Virus record (IMG/VR): IMGVR_UViG_3300025102_000050
Span: 1-50,368 of that record
Length of the DNA stretch: 50,368 nt
Strand: one strand, 5' to 3'
DNA from: a virus
Shown: piece after piece, positions 1-7,602 of the stretch
How positions within the stretch are numbered: the stretch's first letter is position 1
Layout: each line of letters opens with the position of its first letter
Translations under genes and position numbers: made by a program
Notes under the pieces: model-generated
What the model was told of the DNA's origin: nothing
Seen by the model: the letters and a program-made list of their open reading frames with translations, nothing else
Database searches by the model: none

Positions 1-20
1 ACACTAAATAAAAAAAACAC

Positions 21-28
21 TATCTTTG
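21..28 (+). promoter_or_regulatory. Bacteroidetes -7 promoter box (TATCTTTG)
   Basis: TATCTTTG is an exact match to the Bacteroidetes sigma-A -7 consensus TAnnTTTG and lies 21 bases before the first ATG. The -33 part would fall at or beyond the window edge, so it cannot be judged. Confidence 0.65.
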
Positions 29-49
29 TAGTAACAAAAAAAAATAAAA

Positions 50-661
50 ATGGCAACACCATCAAGTAACGAACAATTTGTCGGAATTGCTCCGAAAGTA
101 GACCTAACTGAGAGAGGGTCAAATTTAACAAACGACAAGAGACAGATATATACATACGCTGAACTGTTAGCAGGAGCAAGAGGGGCAACCAACTTGGAAG
201 AATCTACTACAACACCGGGCTTGTTTGCAGGCGTTTCAAAGATGACTCCTATGACCGTAGGGACTTTTGAATATGACGTATACAACCTAAAGGCTATCGC
301 ACAATTAAGACCTCAAGCTAGTTCCTTTGTTTTGCAGATTGGGGATATAGAGGTGTCACTTGGACAAAACATATTTTTCATCGCAAACAGAACAAACATA
401 GAGGCTGTAGATTTTGCAGGAACAGGAGGATATGCCAATAACCCAATAAATTTTGGTGCAATGGTAGATGATAATACTGACGTAGCACGACCTATAGACA
501 CTTTATGCTATGTAAATCAAGACAACAACTATGGTTTGCCACCCGAAAATAACGGAATGTTTATTGTTGCAGAGGATAGTAATCCATTCGAGTGCGACGT
601 GTACGTGGACATGGACTTTATTATTCCTGTAGGAAGTTCCGTAGAATTTACAATATCTTAA
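50..661 (+). CDS. Hypothetical virion protein (203 aa)
   Basis: I do not recognise a family. The ATG follows an A-rich leader (AAAATAAAAATG) typical of Bacteroidetes starts and a TATCTTTG box at 21-28. The product is mildly acidic, lacks a signal peptide or membrane segment, and is rich in small and beta-forming residues. It ends in a hydrophobic strand-like stretch (FIIPVGSSVEFTIS), as many phage decoration, spike or fibre-associated proteins do. It is first in a tight + strand series (gaps of about 10 bases) with the next two small genes, followed by lysis and tail-fibre genes. A structural or tail-tip accessory role is inferred from position only. Confidence 0.75.
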   Translation: MATPSSNEQFVGIAPKVDLTERGSNLTNDKRQIYTYAELLAGARGATNLEESTTTPGLFAGVSKMTPMTVGTFEYDVYNLKAIAQLRPQASSFVLQIGDIEVSLGQNIFFIANRTNIEAVDFAGTGGYANNPINFGAMVDDNTDVARPIDTLCYVNQDNNYGLPPENNGMFIVAEDSNPFECDVYVDMDFIIPVGSSVEFTIS

Positions 662-671
662 AAAATAAAAA

Positions 672-1112
672 ATGCCAACAACAAACGAACAAGTATTAAT
701 ATCAGTAAAAGACGAGCAAGGAACACTTCTTAGACCTGTTGAAGCAACATTTGCTGTAGAGTATAAATACAAAGATGAAGCAACTGCTGAGGTAGTTATG
801 GAAGGAGACGTAAGAAGAGGAACGGTTTTAAGAACCACTGATTTTCCGTCTGCATCTGCTGAAAAAGAGTTAGAATTTTCTGAAATAAAGGTAACACCTA
901 AAGCAGCTCCTTTTGAATTTTACAGTGCTAAAATCCGTAGGTTTGACTTTCAAATCCCTGTTAAAGATTCTGAAAAGGCAGGAGTGGATATGAAACTTGA
1001 TTTTACAGGAATTAACAAGCCTAATAAAGAACAGATTCGTGCAACACTCGCTGATGCTGCACAAACTAAATTAAACGCAATACAAGCTAAAGCAAAAGGA
1101 AAAACCGCATAA
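672..1112 (+). CDS. Hypothetical protein (146 aa), probable virion-associated
   Basis: Not recognised. It starts 10 bases after the previous stop with an AATAAAAAATG leader, so it is probably co-transcribed. The N-terminal part (residues 6-60: VLISVKDEQGTLLRPVEATFAVEY region) looks like alternating beta strands. The middle holds the sequence AKIRRFDFQIPV, and the C-terminus (110-146) is a Lys/Ala-rich helix ending KAKGKTA. No membrane segment or catalytic motif is visible. Its place between two other small unknown proteins upstream of the lysis cassette suggests a structural accessory protein. This is an inference. Confidence 0.72.
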   Translation: MPTTNEQVLISVKDEQGTLLRPVEATFAVEYKYKDEATAEVVMEGDVRRGTVLRTTDFPSASAEKELEFSEIKVTPKAAPFEFYSAKIRRFDFQIPVKDSEKAGVDMKLDFTGINKPNKEQIRATLADAAQTKLNAIQAKAKGKTA

Positions 1113-1121
1113 ATAAAAAAC

Positions 1122-1586
1122 ATGGCGTACCAAAAATTACAACCAAGCAGAGCATTAGCTGTCATTAAGAGCGATGATGTAGATATTCCAAATCCCGCAA
1201 TGTTAATTGTGAGTAGCACCACAACAGGTGCGTCTGCAGGAAAGCTTATAGATTCCGCAGGAGATTTTGTTAATAAAGGGGTAAAGGTTGGTGATATTGT
1301 TTATGGAGGGACAACTGTTGCAGCAACAGTTACAGGTGTAGATAGTGATACTCAGCTAAGCGTTAGCACAGCGGTAGGCACTACAACAGCATATAAGATA
1401 TTTAGCAATGAGACCCCTAACAATGGATGCGTATTATATGTAGGAACAGGAGGGGATTTAGAAATAACCACAGCCGCAGGAGATACGGTTGAGTTTGCCA
1501 ATATGGCGAATGGTACATTTTTACCTGTTCAAGTATTAAGGGTTTTAGCCTCCGGAGCCACTGCTGATATTGTTGCACTTTGGTAA
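1122..1586 (+). CDS. Hypothetical protein (154 aa), beta-rich, probable virion-associated
   Basis: Not recognised. It starts 9 bases after the previous stop. The sequence is rich in Thr, Gly, Ala and Val, with many short strand-forming blocks (GVKVGDIVYGGTTVAATVTGV, split by turns). The motif 'VGDIV..GTT.A.V' recurs in the capsid protein and the 315-residue neck protein of this phage (VGQTVMI; IGDVVVNS...PISATVTSI). That suggests a shared small beta domain used several times in the virion. The C-terminus (VLRVLASGATADIVALW) resembles the ends of phage head-decoration or spike proteins. Role inferred, not shown. Confidence 0.72.
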   Translation: MAYQKLQPSRALAVIKSDDVDIPNPAMLIVSSTTTGASAGKLIDSAGDFVNKGVKVGDIVYGGTTVAATVTGVDSDTQLSVSTAVGTTTAYKIFSNETPNNGCVLYVGTGGDLEITTAAGDTVEFANMANGTFLPVQVLRVLASGATADIVALW

Positions 1587-1594
1587 ACTTCTAT

Positions 1595-1611
1595 TCTACC
1601 GTATCGGTAGA
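1595..1611. other. Small intergenic hairpin
   Basis: TCTACCG-TAT-CGGTAGA is a perfect 7-bp inverted repeat with a 3-base loop, lying 9 bases after the stop of the 154-residue protein gene. No T-tract follows directly, so it is more likely an mRNA-processing or stability hairpin than a strong terminator. Confidence 0.5.
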
Positions 1612-1640
1612 TGTAAAAATAAATTATGAAATAATTAGCG

Positions 1641-1907
1641 ATGGAAACGATTAGTGAAGACACAAAAATAAACCTTTCACCAAGGAACTTTATTTTTATG
1701 GCAGGGTTAATAGGAACCTTTGTAAGTATGTACTTCACTCTCCAAGCTCAGATTGAGGAAGCTAAGACATTACCTGCCCAAGACCAAGAGGTAAAAGAGG
1801 CAGTAATAAAAACCTCCAATGAACTTACATTCATTAAGGAGGAAATCACAGAGATTAAGGGACAACTTCAGATTATGGAAGAGCGTCTCTACGAACTTCA
1901 GAAATAA
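1641..1907 (+). CDS. Small membrane-anchored coiled-coil protein, possible spanin/lysis accessory
   Basis: 88 residues. A single hydrophobic segment lies near residues 12-32 (FIFMAGLIGTFVSMYFTL), followed by a predicted periplasmic-side coiled coil rich in Glu, Lys, Ile and Leu (residues 35-88, ending EERLYELQK). It sits 3 bases upstream of the endolysin and two genes before the holin, so a lysis role is likely. Single-TM plus coiled-coil proteins next to an endolysin are often i-spanin-like, but no o-spanin lipobox is seen nearby. The ATG at 1641 is chosen because the ATG at 1626 opens only a two-codon frame. Confidence 0.72.
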   Translation: METISEDTKINLSPRNFIFMAGLIGTFVSMYFTLQAQIEEAKTLPAQDQEVKEAVIKTSNELTFIKEEITEIKGQLQIMEERLYELQK

Positions 1908-1910
1908 ATT

Positions 1911-2585
1911 ATGGCAAAGGTATGTAGATGCTGTGGTCAAGAAATCAAGAGCAATTCAAAATACCTATGGATTCTTGACAATGGTCACGGTGGAATAATC
2001 GACGGAATTTATCAGACAGCAGGAAAACGTAGTCCTATTTGGGCAGATGGAACTCAGCTATTCGAAGGTGAGTTTAATCGTTCTATAGTAAAACGTATTG
2101 CCAAGTATTGTGATGATAATAATATTGATTACATAAACTTGGTTAATACCAATGAAGATGTTCCATTATCCACAAGAGTCAAGATGGCAAACGAGGTGTA
2201 TCGTGAGTCAGACAAGCCTTGTATATATGTTAGCATACACGCAAATGGATTTAGTGATGAGTCTGCAAACGGTTGGGAAGTGTTTACGTCTCCGGGAGAA
2301 ACCAAATCAGACCATATAGCAACAGTTCTGTACGAAGAGGTAGAGAAAGAGTTTCCGGATTCTTATAACGAAAGCATTAAGTTGCGAAAAGACACAAGCG
2401 ATGGTGATGTAGACAAGGAGTCGAACTTCTATGTGCTTATACACACTGCTATGCCTGCTATATTATCAGAGAACTTTTTTATGACAAATGAAAAAGAATG
2501 TAAGACATATCTCTTGAGCGAGGAAGGTAGAGACCGTATTGCAAAGGCCCACATTGAAATGATAAATAAAATCGAGAACGAATGA
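1911..2585 (+). CDS. Endolysin: N-acetylmuramoyl-L-alanine amidase (Amidase_3 fold)
   Basis: Cuts the amide bond between muramic acid and L-alanine in peptidoglycan at the end of infection. The 224-residue protein has the Amidase_3 zinc ligands in order: H26 in LDNGHGG, E54 in FEGEFN and H110 in YVSIHANGF, with the likely catalytic Glu at 187 in PAILSENFFM. A short N-terminal cysteine cluster (C5, C7, C8 in CRCCGQ) precedes the domain and may bind metal. There is no signal peptide, so export depends on a holin. The holin gene overlaps the stop codon by 4 bases (ATGA), giving a translationally coupled lysis pair. The family assignment is firm from the motifs. Confidence 0.93.
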   Translation: MAKVCRCCGQEIKSNSKYLWILDNGHGGIIDGIYQTAGKRSPIWADGTQLFEGEFNRSIVKRIAKYCDDNNIDYINLVNTNEDVPLSTRVKMANEVYRESDKPCIYVSIHANGFSDESANGWEVFTSPGETKSDHIATVLYEEVEKEFPDSYNESIKLRKDTSDGDVDKESNFYVLIHTAMPAILSENFFMTNEKECKTYLLSEEGRDRIAKAHIEMINKIENE

Positions 2586-2977
2586 AAGAAATATTGACTA
2601 GACTATTTGGAAAGGGTTCGGGGGTTGTTGAGCAGGTCGGAGGGGTTGTAGACAAATTCATTAGAACCAAAGATGAGAAGGCTCAGTTCGAGAAGGAGAT
2701 GGCAGAGATACTTATCAATGCTGAGGCTGATATGCAAAAGAACGTCACCGAGAGGTGGAGGGCAGATATGACCTCAGACTCTTGGCTGTCAAAGAACGTA
2801 CGGCCATTGGTTTTGATGTTCTTGGTTTTGTGCACGATGCTATTGATATTTATTGATGCAGGTCGGCTTGATTTTAAGGTTGAAGCAAATTGGGTAGACC
2901 TACTACAGATTCTTTTACTCACTGTTATAGCAGCATATTTTGGTGGAAGAACGGTTGAGAAGACAAGAAAGAAATAA
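2582..2977 (+). CDS. Holin (GTA/3TM holin family-like)
   Basis: 131 residues. An N-terminal amphipathic part (FGKGSGVVEQVGGVVDKF) and a charged helix are followed by the typical segment SDSWLSKNVRPLVL. Two clear membrane helices then follow, near 76-96 (PLVLMFLVLCTMLLIFIDAG) and 103-122 (WVDLLQILLLTVIAAYFGG), and a basic tail (RTVEKTRKK). The 'SW.SKN.RPL' element before the first helix is characteristic of the family named holin of 3TMs for gene-transfer release. It would form pores that let the amidase reach the wall. It overlaps the endolysin by ATGA, supporting the lysis role. Confidence 0.87.
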   Translation: MKEILTRLFGKGSGVVEQVGGVVDKFIRTKDEKAQFEKEMAEILINAEADMQKNVTERWRADMTSDSWLSKNVRPLVLMFLVLCTMLLIFIDAGRLDFKVEANWVDLLQILLLTVIAAYFGGRTVEKTRKK

Positions 2978-2981
2978 TTCC

Positions 2982-2989
2982 TATCTTTG
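2982..2989 (+). promoter_or_regulatory. Bacteroidetes -7 promoter box (TATCTTTG)
   Basis: Exact TATCTTTG just downstream of the holin gene and 21 bases before the ATG at 3011. A TTG lies at 2955-2957, a rather long 24 bases upstream, so only the -7 box is convincing. It probably starts the small coiled-coil/tail-fibre transcript. Confidence 0.65.
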
Positions 2990-3010
2990 TGAGTAATAAA
3001 ATTTAATACA

Positions 3011-3238
3011 ATGAAACTTGATAAAAAAGAACTAGAGACTATCCGAGAAATGCAAGGAGAGTTTCAAAAAGCAAAAATTGCTTTAGCAGATTTAGAGCTA
3101 AACAAGTACAAACTTCTAAAGACTATTGATGTCTTGAAGGTAGACTTTGGCAAGCATGAACAAAAGCTTATAGACAAATATGGAGCCGACTCCGTTATAA
3201 ATGTTCAAACGGGAAAGGTAACTAAAGAAAAAAAATAA
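3011..3238 (+). CDS. Small coiled-coil protein (75 aa)
   Basis: Not recognised. Almost wholly helical, rich in Lys, Glu and Leu, with heptad-like spacing (residues 3-60), ending in a basic tail (GKVTKEKK). There is no membrane segment. It is the first gene after the promoter box at 2982 and is followed after 2 bases by the tail-fibre gene. A chaperone or adaptor for the fibre is possible from position, but nothing in the sequence proves it. Confidence 0.7.
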   Translation: MKLDKKELETIREMQGEFQKAKIALADLELNKYKLLKTIDVLKVDFGKHEQKLIDKYGADSVINVQTGKVTKEKK

Positions 3239-3240
3239 AA

Positions 3241-4302
3241 ATGGGAAAGATAAGTACGTATGGTAATGTAAATCCGGTTAATTTAACGGATAAAGTTATA
3301 GGAACAAATGTTACGGGAACACCTAACAACGTCACTAAGAATTTTTTAATTAGCGACTTGTTGGCATTGTTTCAAGAAAACATAACTCTTCAAAACGTAC
3401 TTGATGCAGGAAACACAGCCACAGAAGACATTAACCTTACAGGTAATATTTCTCTTGATGGAGGAAACTTTACTTTAGACCCTACCGCTTCTTTATATGT
3501 GGGTGGTCTTTTGATAGACTCTACAGGGGCAGTAGGAGCCTTGGGGCAAACTCTTACTTCTGACGCGAGTGGTAATCCTGTTTGGGGGTCCGGTGGAGGT
3601 GGAAGTCAAAACTTAGAACAGCTTCTTGCTGTTGGTAATACAGCAACAAACGACATTAATCTTACAGGTGATTTAAACCTTACAGGTAATATTGTAGAAA
3701 CAGGAAATTTAGAACTTACGGGTAATATTACGCAAGTAGGAGATTATGACCTTACGGGTAATATGACTCATCTAGGAGATTACGAACTTACGGGTAATAT
3801 AACTATGATAGGTGACCCCGATATAACAGGCGATGTAACACATTCGGGAAATTACTTGTTTGAGGTTGGTCAGTTTTCATTTGAAGGAACTTCTACAGTT
3901 CTTTTAGAGGGTGCAGTTAAAGACTCAACGGGTACTTTAGGTTCAGATGGTGAGGTTCTTGTTTCTGATGCAAGCGGTAAATTTAATTGGCAATCTTTAT
4001 CTCAGTCACCAACTACCACTACAGTTAATGCTTTTGATGACCCTGTAGCAAATGCAGATATAATATTTTATAGTGCAAGTGGAGCAGGTGGTACGATTAA
4101 TTTAAACGCTGCATTAGTTGAAGCAGGCAAAAAGGTTGTTCTAGTTAGAACATCTACCACTGCTGCTGCAAATATAAGCTCTAATGGCGGAGCATTAATT
4201 AATGGAGCTGCTGCAAAAGCATTACCAACGACACTTTATTCCGGAGTCACCTGTATATGTGATGGTACTGATTGGTACTGCAGTGCCGGACAGCCTTTAT
4301 AA
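3241..4302 (+). CDS. Tail fibre-like protein with LTGN repeats (353 aa)
   Basis: The N-terminal 40 residues (GKISTYGNVNPVNLTDKVIGTN...) resemble the virion-attachment start seen in many Bacteroidetes phage fibres. The centre (about residues 58-205) carries at least eight short repeats of the form [D/E]-[x]-LTGNI/M/D separated by 6-10 residues, with two 'LGQTL/DGEVLVSDASG' blocks. Such repeats build triple beta-helical fibre shafts. The C-terminal part (residues 255-353) is a Ser/Thr/Ala-rich domain ending CDGTDWYCSAGQPL, a common head domain in fibre proteins. It probably contacts the host surface. No chaperone cleavage site is visible. The repeats make this gene prone to expansion or loss by recombination. 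Confidence 0.82.
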   Translation: MGKISTYGNVNPVNLTDKVIGTNVTGTPNNVTKNFLISDLLALFQENITLQNVLDAGNTATEDINLTGNISLDGGNFTLDPTASLYVGGLLIDSTGAVGALGQTLTSDASGNPVWGSGGGGSQNLEQLLAVGNTATNDINLTGDLNLTGNIVETGNLELTGNITQVGDYDLTGNMTHLGDYELTGNITMIGDPDITGDVTHSGNYLFEVGQFSFEGTSTVLLEGAVKDSTGTLGSDGEVLVSDASGKFNWQSLSQSPTTTTVNAFDDPVANADIIFYSASGAGGTINLNAALVEAGKKVVLVRTSTTAAANISSNGGALINGAAAKALPTTLYSGVTCICDGTDWYCSAGQPL

Positions 4303-4312
4303 ATTTAATTTA

Positions 4313-4540
4313 ATGGACGTTAGAAAAATATCAATAGGGACAGATTTTAAATCTTCAATGAACTACATAGTAGGTCAAGAGGTTTTAAATGGAAACTATG
4401 TGATACACCTAATAAAGTTCAATTCAAAAAATTCTTCATACAAGCTTTATATAGAAGAAGTAAATGGAGACGTAGTTGTTCTTTGGAAGGAGTTTAACTC
4501 TAACCTTCCTATAACAATAGAATACAATATAAACTTTTGA
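4313..4540 (+). CDS. Hypothetical protein (75 aa)
   Basis: Not recognised. The start is taken at 4313, 10 bases after the fibre stop and behind an A/T-rich leader. A longer open frame reaching back to 4202 would run 100 bases inside the fibre gene and is not supported. The protein has beta-strand patterning (NYVIHLIKF; SYKLYIEEVNGDVVVLWKEF), no Cys, and no membrane segment. It overlaps the next gene by 4 bases (TTGA), so the two are likely coupled. It may assist the fibre or be a small virion protein. Confidence 0.68.
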   Translation: MDVRKISIGTDFKSSMNYIVGQEVLNGNYVIHLIKFNSKNSSYKLYIEEVNGDVVVLWKEFNSNLPITIEYNINF

Positions 4541-5100
4541 AATCACCAACTCAATTTATAGTTACACCATTTAAGGGGAAACGCTACGAAAATACCAAAG
4601 ACATAGGAGGTCTTGATTTAATAATAAGCACATCAGAAGAAGACCATAGGTTCTCAAATAGGTATGCTGAGGTATTGTCAACGCCACTTTACTACAATGG
4701 AGAAATAAAAAAAGGAGATACTCTTTTAGTTCATCACAATGTATTTAAGTTCTACAACGACATGAAGGGTAGAAGGCAAAGCGGAAAGAGTTTTTTAAAG
4801 GATGACATGTTTCTTGTAGACCCGGACCAATTTTATATGTACAAAAATGAAAATGGTTGGAACTCATACGATAGATATTGTTTTGTAAAGCCTGTTCCTA
4901 CAAAAGAATCTTACATATTTAAACCTTTTACTGAAGAGCCATTGGTGGGGGAAATGAAATATCCAAATGATTACCTTTTAAGTAAAGGAGTAAAGGCAGG
5001 TGATAGGATTAGTTTTAAGCCGGAAAGCGAGTATGAGTTTACTGTAGATGGAGAAAAACTTTATAGGATGTATGACCATCAAATAACAATGCTAGTATGA
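4537..5100 (+). CDS. Tandem GroES-like (co-chaperonin-like) protein (187 aa), TTG start
   Basis: The protein looks like two GroES-type beta barrels in a row. Repeat 1 (about residues 6-68) has the GroES pattern 'GGLDLIIS...RYAEVLSTP....IKKGDTLLVH'. Repeat 2 (about 117-187) has 'PLVGEM...GVKAGDRISF.....YEFTVDGEKLYRMYDHQITMLV', matching the GroES C-terminal half (VGDRV.F......V.DGE.Y.......ILA.). A phage co-chaperonin would work with host GroEL in capsid folding, as T4 gp31 does (established for T4; inferred here). The start is TTG overlapping the previous stop (TTGA), and the next gene overlaps by ATGA. No upstream ATG exists in frame. The fold assignment rests on pattern only. Confidence 0.6.
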   Translation: MKSPTQFIVTPFKGKRYENTKDIGGLDLIISTSEEDHRFSNRYAEVLSTPLYYNGEIKKGDTLLVHHNVFKFYNDMKGRRQSGKSFLKDDMFLVDPDQFYMYKNENGWNSYDRYCFVKPVPTKESYIFKPFTEEPLVGEMKYPNDYLLSKGVKAGDRISFKPESEYEFTVDGEKLYRMYDHQITMLV

Positions 5101-5378
5101 CACCTACTGAACTAAAAGAAGATATTATAAAGGCAGGACGTATAGCTGTTCAACAGCTCATCAAGGTAGCCAAGGAAGAAATCATCAGACACGACCCCGA
5201 AGACGAACTTGCAGCGGATAGGTTAAAAAATGCTGCAGCCACAAAGAAGCTTGCTATCTTTGATGCTTTTGAAATCCTAAATAGAATAGAGACGGAGAAA
5301 GAAGCGTTAGAGCTTAGTAAGAGTGGTAAGAATAATACGGATTCAAAACAAGGGTTTGCAGAAAGACACGCAGAATAA
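5097..5378 (+). CDS. Probable small terminase subunit (93 aa)
   Basis: A short helical protein with an early helix (TPTELKEDIIKAGRIAVQQLIKVAKEEI) and a second helix pair. It is placed directly before the large terminase, with which it overlaps by 56 bases, and overlaps the previous gene by ATGA. Small terminases recognise packaging sites and are usually helical and poorly conserved, so the assignment rests mostly on position. No clear helix-turn-helix signature is visible. It could also be an unrelated small protein. Confidence 0.5.
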   Translation: MTPTELKEDIIKAGRIAVQQLIKVAKEEIIRHDPEDELAADRLKNAAATKKLAIFDAFEILNRIETEKEALELSKSGKNNTDSKQGFAERHAE

Positions 5379-7602
5379 TCTATACAGGGTCTTAGAAGAT
5401 TATATCCCAAAGACTGTAATCACCAACAAAAACAATAGTGGAAGTTGGAAGTATGGTTATGACTCAAAATACGATGTGGTCGTAATATCAAAGACCGGTC
5501 AGATAGGAGAGGTGGTAAGCATACAGGGTCTACCTATTGCTTTACCTAAAGCACCTAAAGAGTGTCGTCAGCGACACTCAAAAAAATCAGAACAATATTG
5601 GGAGCGAATTAATACACCTAAAGAACTAAATAAGATTCAATCTATATTTCAGTGGAATGAGCAACACGCTACCTTTAAGAACAGATGGGTTGACTACATA
5701 GAAGAGGAGTTCAACAGAAGGGAAGAAGGGCATTGGTTTATGAACAATGGCAAGAAGACATATATAACAGGAGGGCACTATATGTATCTTCAATGGACCA
5801 AGATTGATGTTGGATATCCGGACTACAGAGAAGCGAATAGAATACTATATATATTTTGGGAAGCATGTAAAGCAGATAGCCGAAGCTTTGGAATGGACTA
5901 CCTTAAGATACGTCGTTCCGGTTTTTCTTATATGGGCTCAGAGGAATGTGCAAACATAGGAACAATATCCAAAGATTCAAGGATAGGTATACTTTCTAAA
6001 ACAGGAGCAGATGCTAAAAAAATGTTTACGGATAAGGTTGTTCCTGTCGTAAACAACTACCCATTTTTCTTTAAGCCCATTCAAGATGGTATGGATAAAC
6101 CTAAAACAGAATTAGCGTTTAGGATTCCTGCCTCTAAGATTACAAAAAAGAATATGTATGATGTCTCTGATGATGAGATGCAGGGTCTTGATACCACAAT
6201 AGATTGGAAGAATACAGATGACAACAGTTATGATGGTGAGAAGTTGTTGTTGTTGATACACGATGAAAGCGGTAAATGGATTAAACCAAACAACATACTT
6301 AATAATTGGCGTGTAACAAAAACTTGTTTGCGTTTGGGTAGTAAGATTATAGGCAAGTGTATGATGGGCTCCACTTCAAATGCTTTAGCGAAAGGTGGTG
6401 GTAACTTTAAAAAGCTTTACGAAGACTCAATGCTTACGACACGAAACGCCAATGGTCAGACAAAGAGTGGAATGTATTCTTTGTTTATTCCTATGGAATG
6501 GAATATGGAAGGGTTTATTGACAGATACGGTATGCCGGTATTTAGGAAGCCTCCTGTTTCTGTGTTAGGGGTAGACGGAGAGATGATTTCAAACGGGGCT
6601 ATTGATTATTGGGAAGCTGAGGTTGAGTCATTAAAAAATGATGCAGATGCTCTTAACGAGTTTTATCGTCAGTTTCCACGCACAGAGTCACACGCATTTA
6701 GAGACGAGAGTAAAGAGTCTTTGTTTAACTTAACAAAAATATATCAACAAATAGACTATAATGACTCCATGATAAAAGAGCATCATATAACAAGGGGTTC
6801 TTTTCATTGGAGAGACGGCATAAAAGATAGCGATGTAATATTTAGCCCGGATTCGAGAGGAAGATTTAAGGTTTCTTGGACACCGCGTAAAGGACTTAAT
6901 AATCGAGTTGAGGTTAAGAATGGAGTTAAGTATCCGGGGAATGAACATATTGGCGCATTCGGATGTGACTCCTATGACATATCCGGAGTAGTAGGCGGAG
7001 GAGGTTCTAATGGTGCTCTTCACGGCCTAACTAAGTTTAGTATGGAAGACGCTCCTTCTAATGAGTTTTTTCTTGAATACGTAGCACGACCACAGACTGC
7101 AGAAATATTTTATGAAGAAGTTCTAATGGCATGTGTATTTTACGGTATGCCTATACTTATAGAAAATAACAAGCCTAGACTTTTATATCATTTTAAAAAC
7201 AGAGGGTATAGAGGCTTTTGCATGAACAGGCCCGACAAAACGTATAACAAGCTGTCTAAGACAGAAAGAGAGCTAGGGGGTATACCTAACACAAGTGAAG
7301 ATGTAAAACAAGCACACGCGGCTGCTATTGAGTCTTACATAGAAAAATATGTCGGTATGGATATGGATGGAACTTTCAGAGAAAATGACGTAATGGGTAC
7401 TATGCCGTTTGTTAGAACCCTTGAAGATTGGGCTAAATTTGATATAAACAATAGAACTAAGTATGATGCCTCTATTAGTTCGGGGCTTGCAATAATGGCG
7501 TGTCAGAAACATCTATACACCCCACAGAAAAAAGAGTCAAAAATAAAGATTAACTTTGCAAGGTATAGTAACACAGGAACATTAAGTGAGATAATCAGAT
7601 GA
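5323..7602 (+). CDS. terL: Large terminase subunit (packaging ATPase/nuclease)
   Basis: The 759-residue motor protein pumps DNA into the prohead. The ATPase part has a degenerate Walker A (KIRRSGFSYMG, near residues 194-204), as in other Bacteroidetes phage terminases. A Walker B with catalytic Glu follows (LLLLIHDESGKW, about 307-318). The C-terminal RNase H-like nuclease starts near 546 with GCDSYDISG, the Asp being a metal ligand, and continues with ILIENNKPRLLYHFKN. The given start is GTG at 5323, inside the preceding frame; TTG at 5356 is an alternative. A palindromic repeat at 5560-5579 is read through in frame as ECRQRHS. The portal gene overlaps the end by ATGA. Confidence 0.92.
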   Translation: MVRIIRIQNKGLQKDTQNNLYRVLEDYIPKTVITNKNNSGSWKYGYDSKYDVVVISKTGQIGEVVSIQGLPIALPKAPKECRQRHSKKSEQYWERINTPKELNKIQSIFQWNEQHATFKNRWVDYIEEEFNRREEGHWFMNNGKKTYITGGHYMYLQWTKIDVGYPDYREANRILYIFWEACKADSRSFGMDYLKIRRSGFSYMGSEECANIGTISKDSRIGILSKTGADAKKMFTDKVVPVVNNYPFFFKPIQDGMDKPKTELAFRIPASKITKKNMYDVSDDEMQGLDTTIDWKNTDDNSYDGEKLLLLIHDESGKWIKPNNILNNWRVTKTCLRLGSKIIGKCMMGSTSNALAKGGGNFKKLYEDSMLTTRNANGQTKSGMYSLFIPMEWNMEGFIDRYGMPVFRKPPVSVLGVDGEMISNGAIDYWEAEVESLKNDADALNEFYRQFPRTESHAFRDESKESLFNLTKIYQQIDYNDSMIKEHHITRGSFHWRDGIKDSDVIFSPDSRGRFKVSWTPRKGLNNRVEVKNGVKYPGNEHIGAFGCDSYDISGVVGGGGSNGALHGLTKFSMEDAPSNEFFLEYVARPQTAEIFYEEVLMACVFYGMPILIENNKPRLLYHFKNRGYRGFCMNRPDKTYNKLSKTERELGGIPNTSEDVKQAHAAAIESYIEKYVGMDMDGTFRENDVMGTMPFVRTLEDWAKFDINNRTKYDASISSGLAIMACQKHLYTPQKKESKIKINFARYSNTGTLSEIIR
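5560..5579. repeat. Dispersed palindrome copy 1, inside terL
   Basis: Perfect 8-bp arms GAGTGTCG/CGACACTC around TCAG. It is translated as ECRQRHS with the GTGTC core in phase G|TGT|C, a different phase from the copies in other genes. Confidence 0.85.

Noticed and set aside
4202-4312. Longer N-terminus for the 75-residue protein after the tail fibre
   Set aside because: It would overlap the well-supported fibre C-terminus by 100 bases, while an ATG with an A/T-rich leader lies just after the fibre stop.
5560-5579. Palindromes as transcription terminators in every case
   Set aside because: Copies inside terL, tail, ejection, giant and helicase genes lack U-tracts and would cut essential transcripts. 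Only copies 2 and 9 have clear U-tracts.
6160-6182. CTGATGA in the + strand of terL as a hammerhead core
   Set aside because: It is part of Asp/Glu codons in the coding frame, with no flanking stems or GAAA at the right distance.
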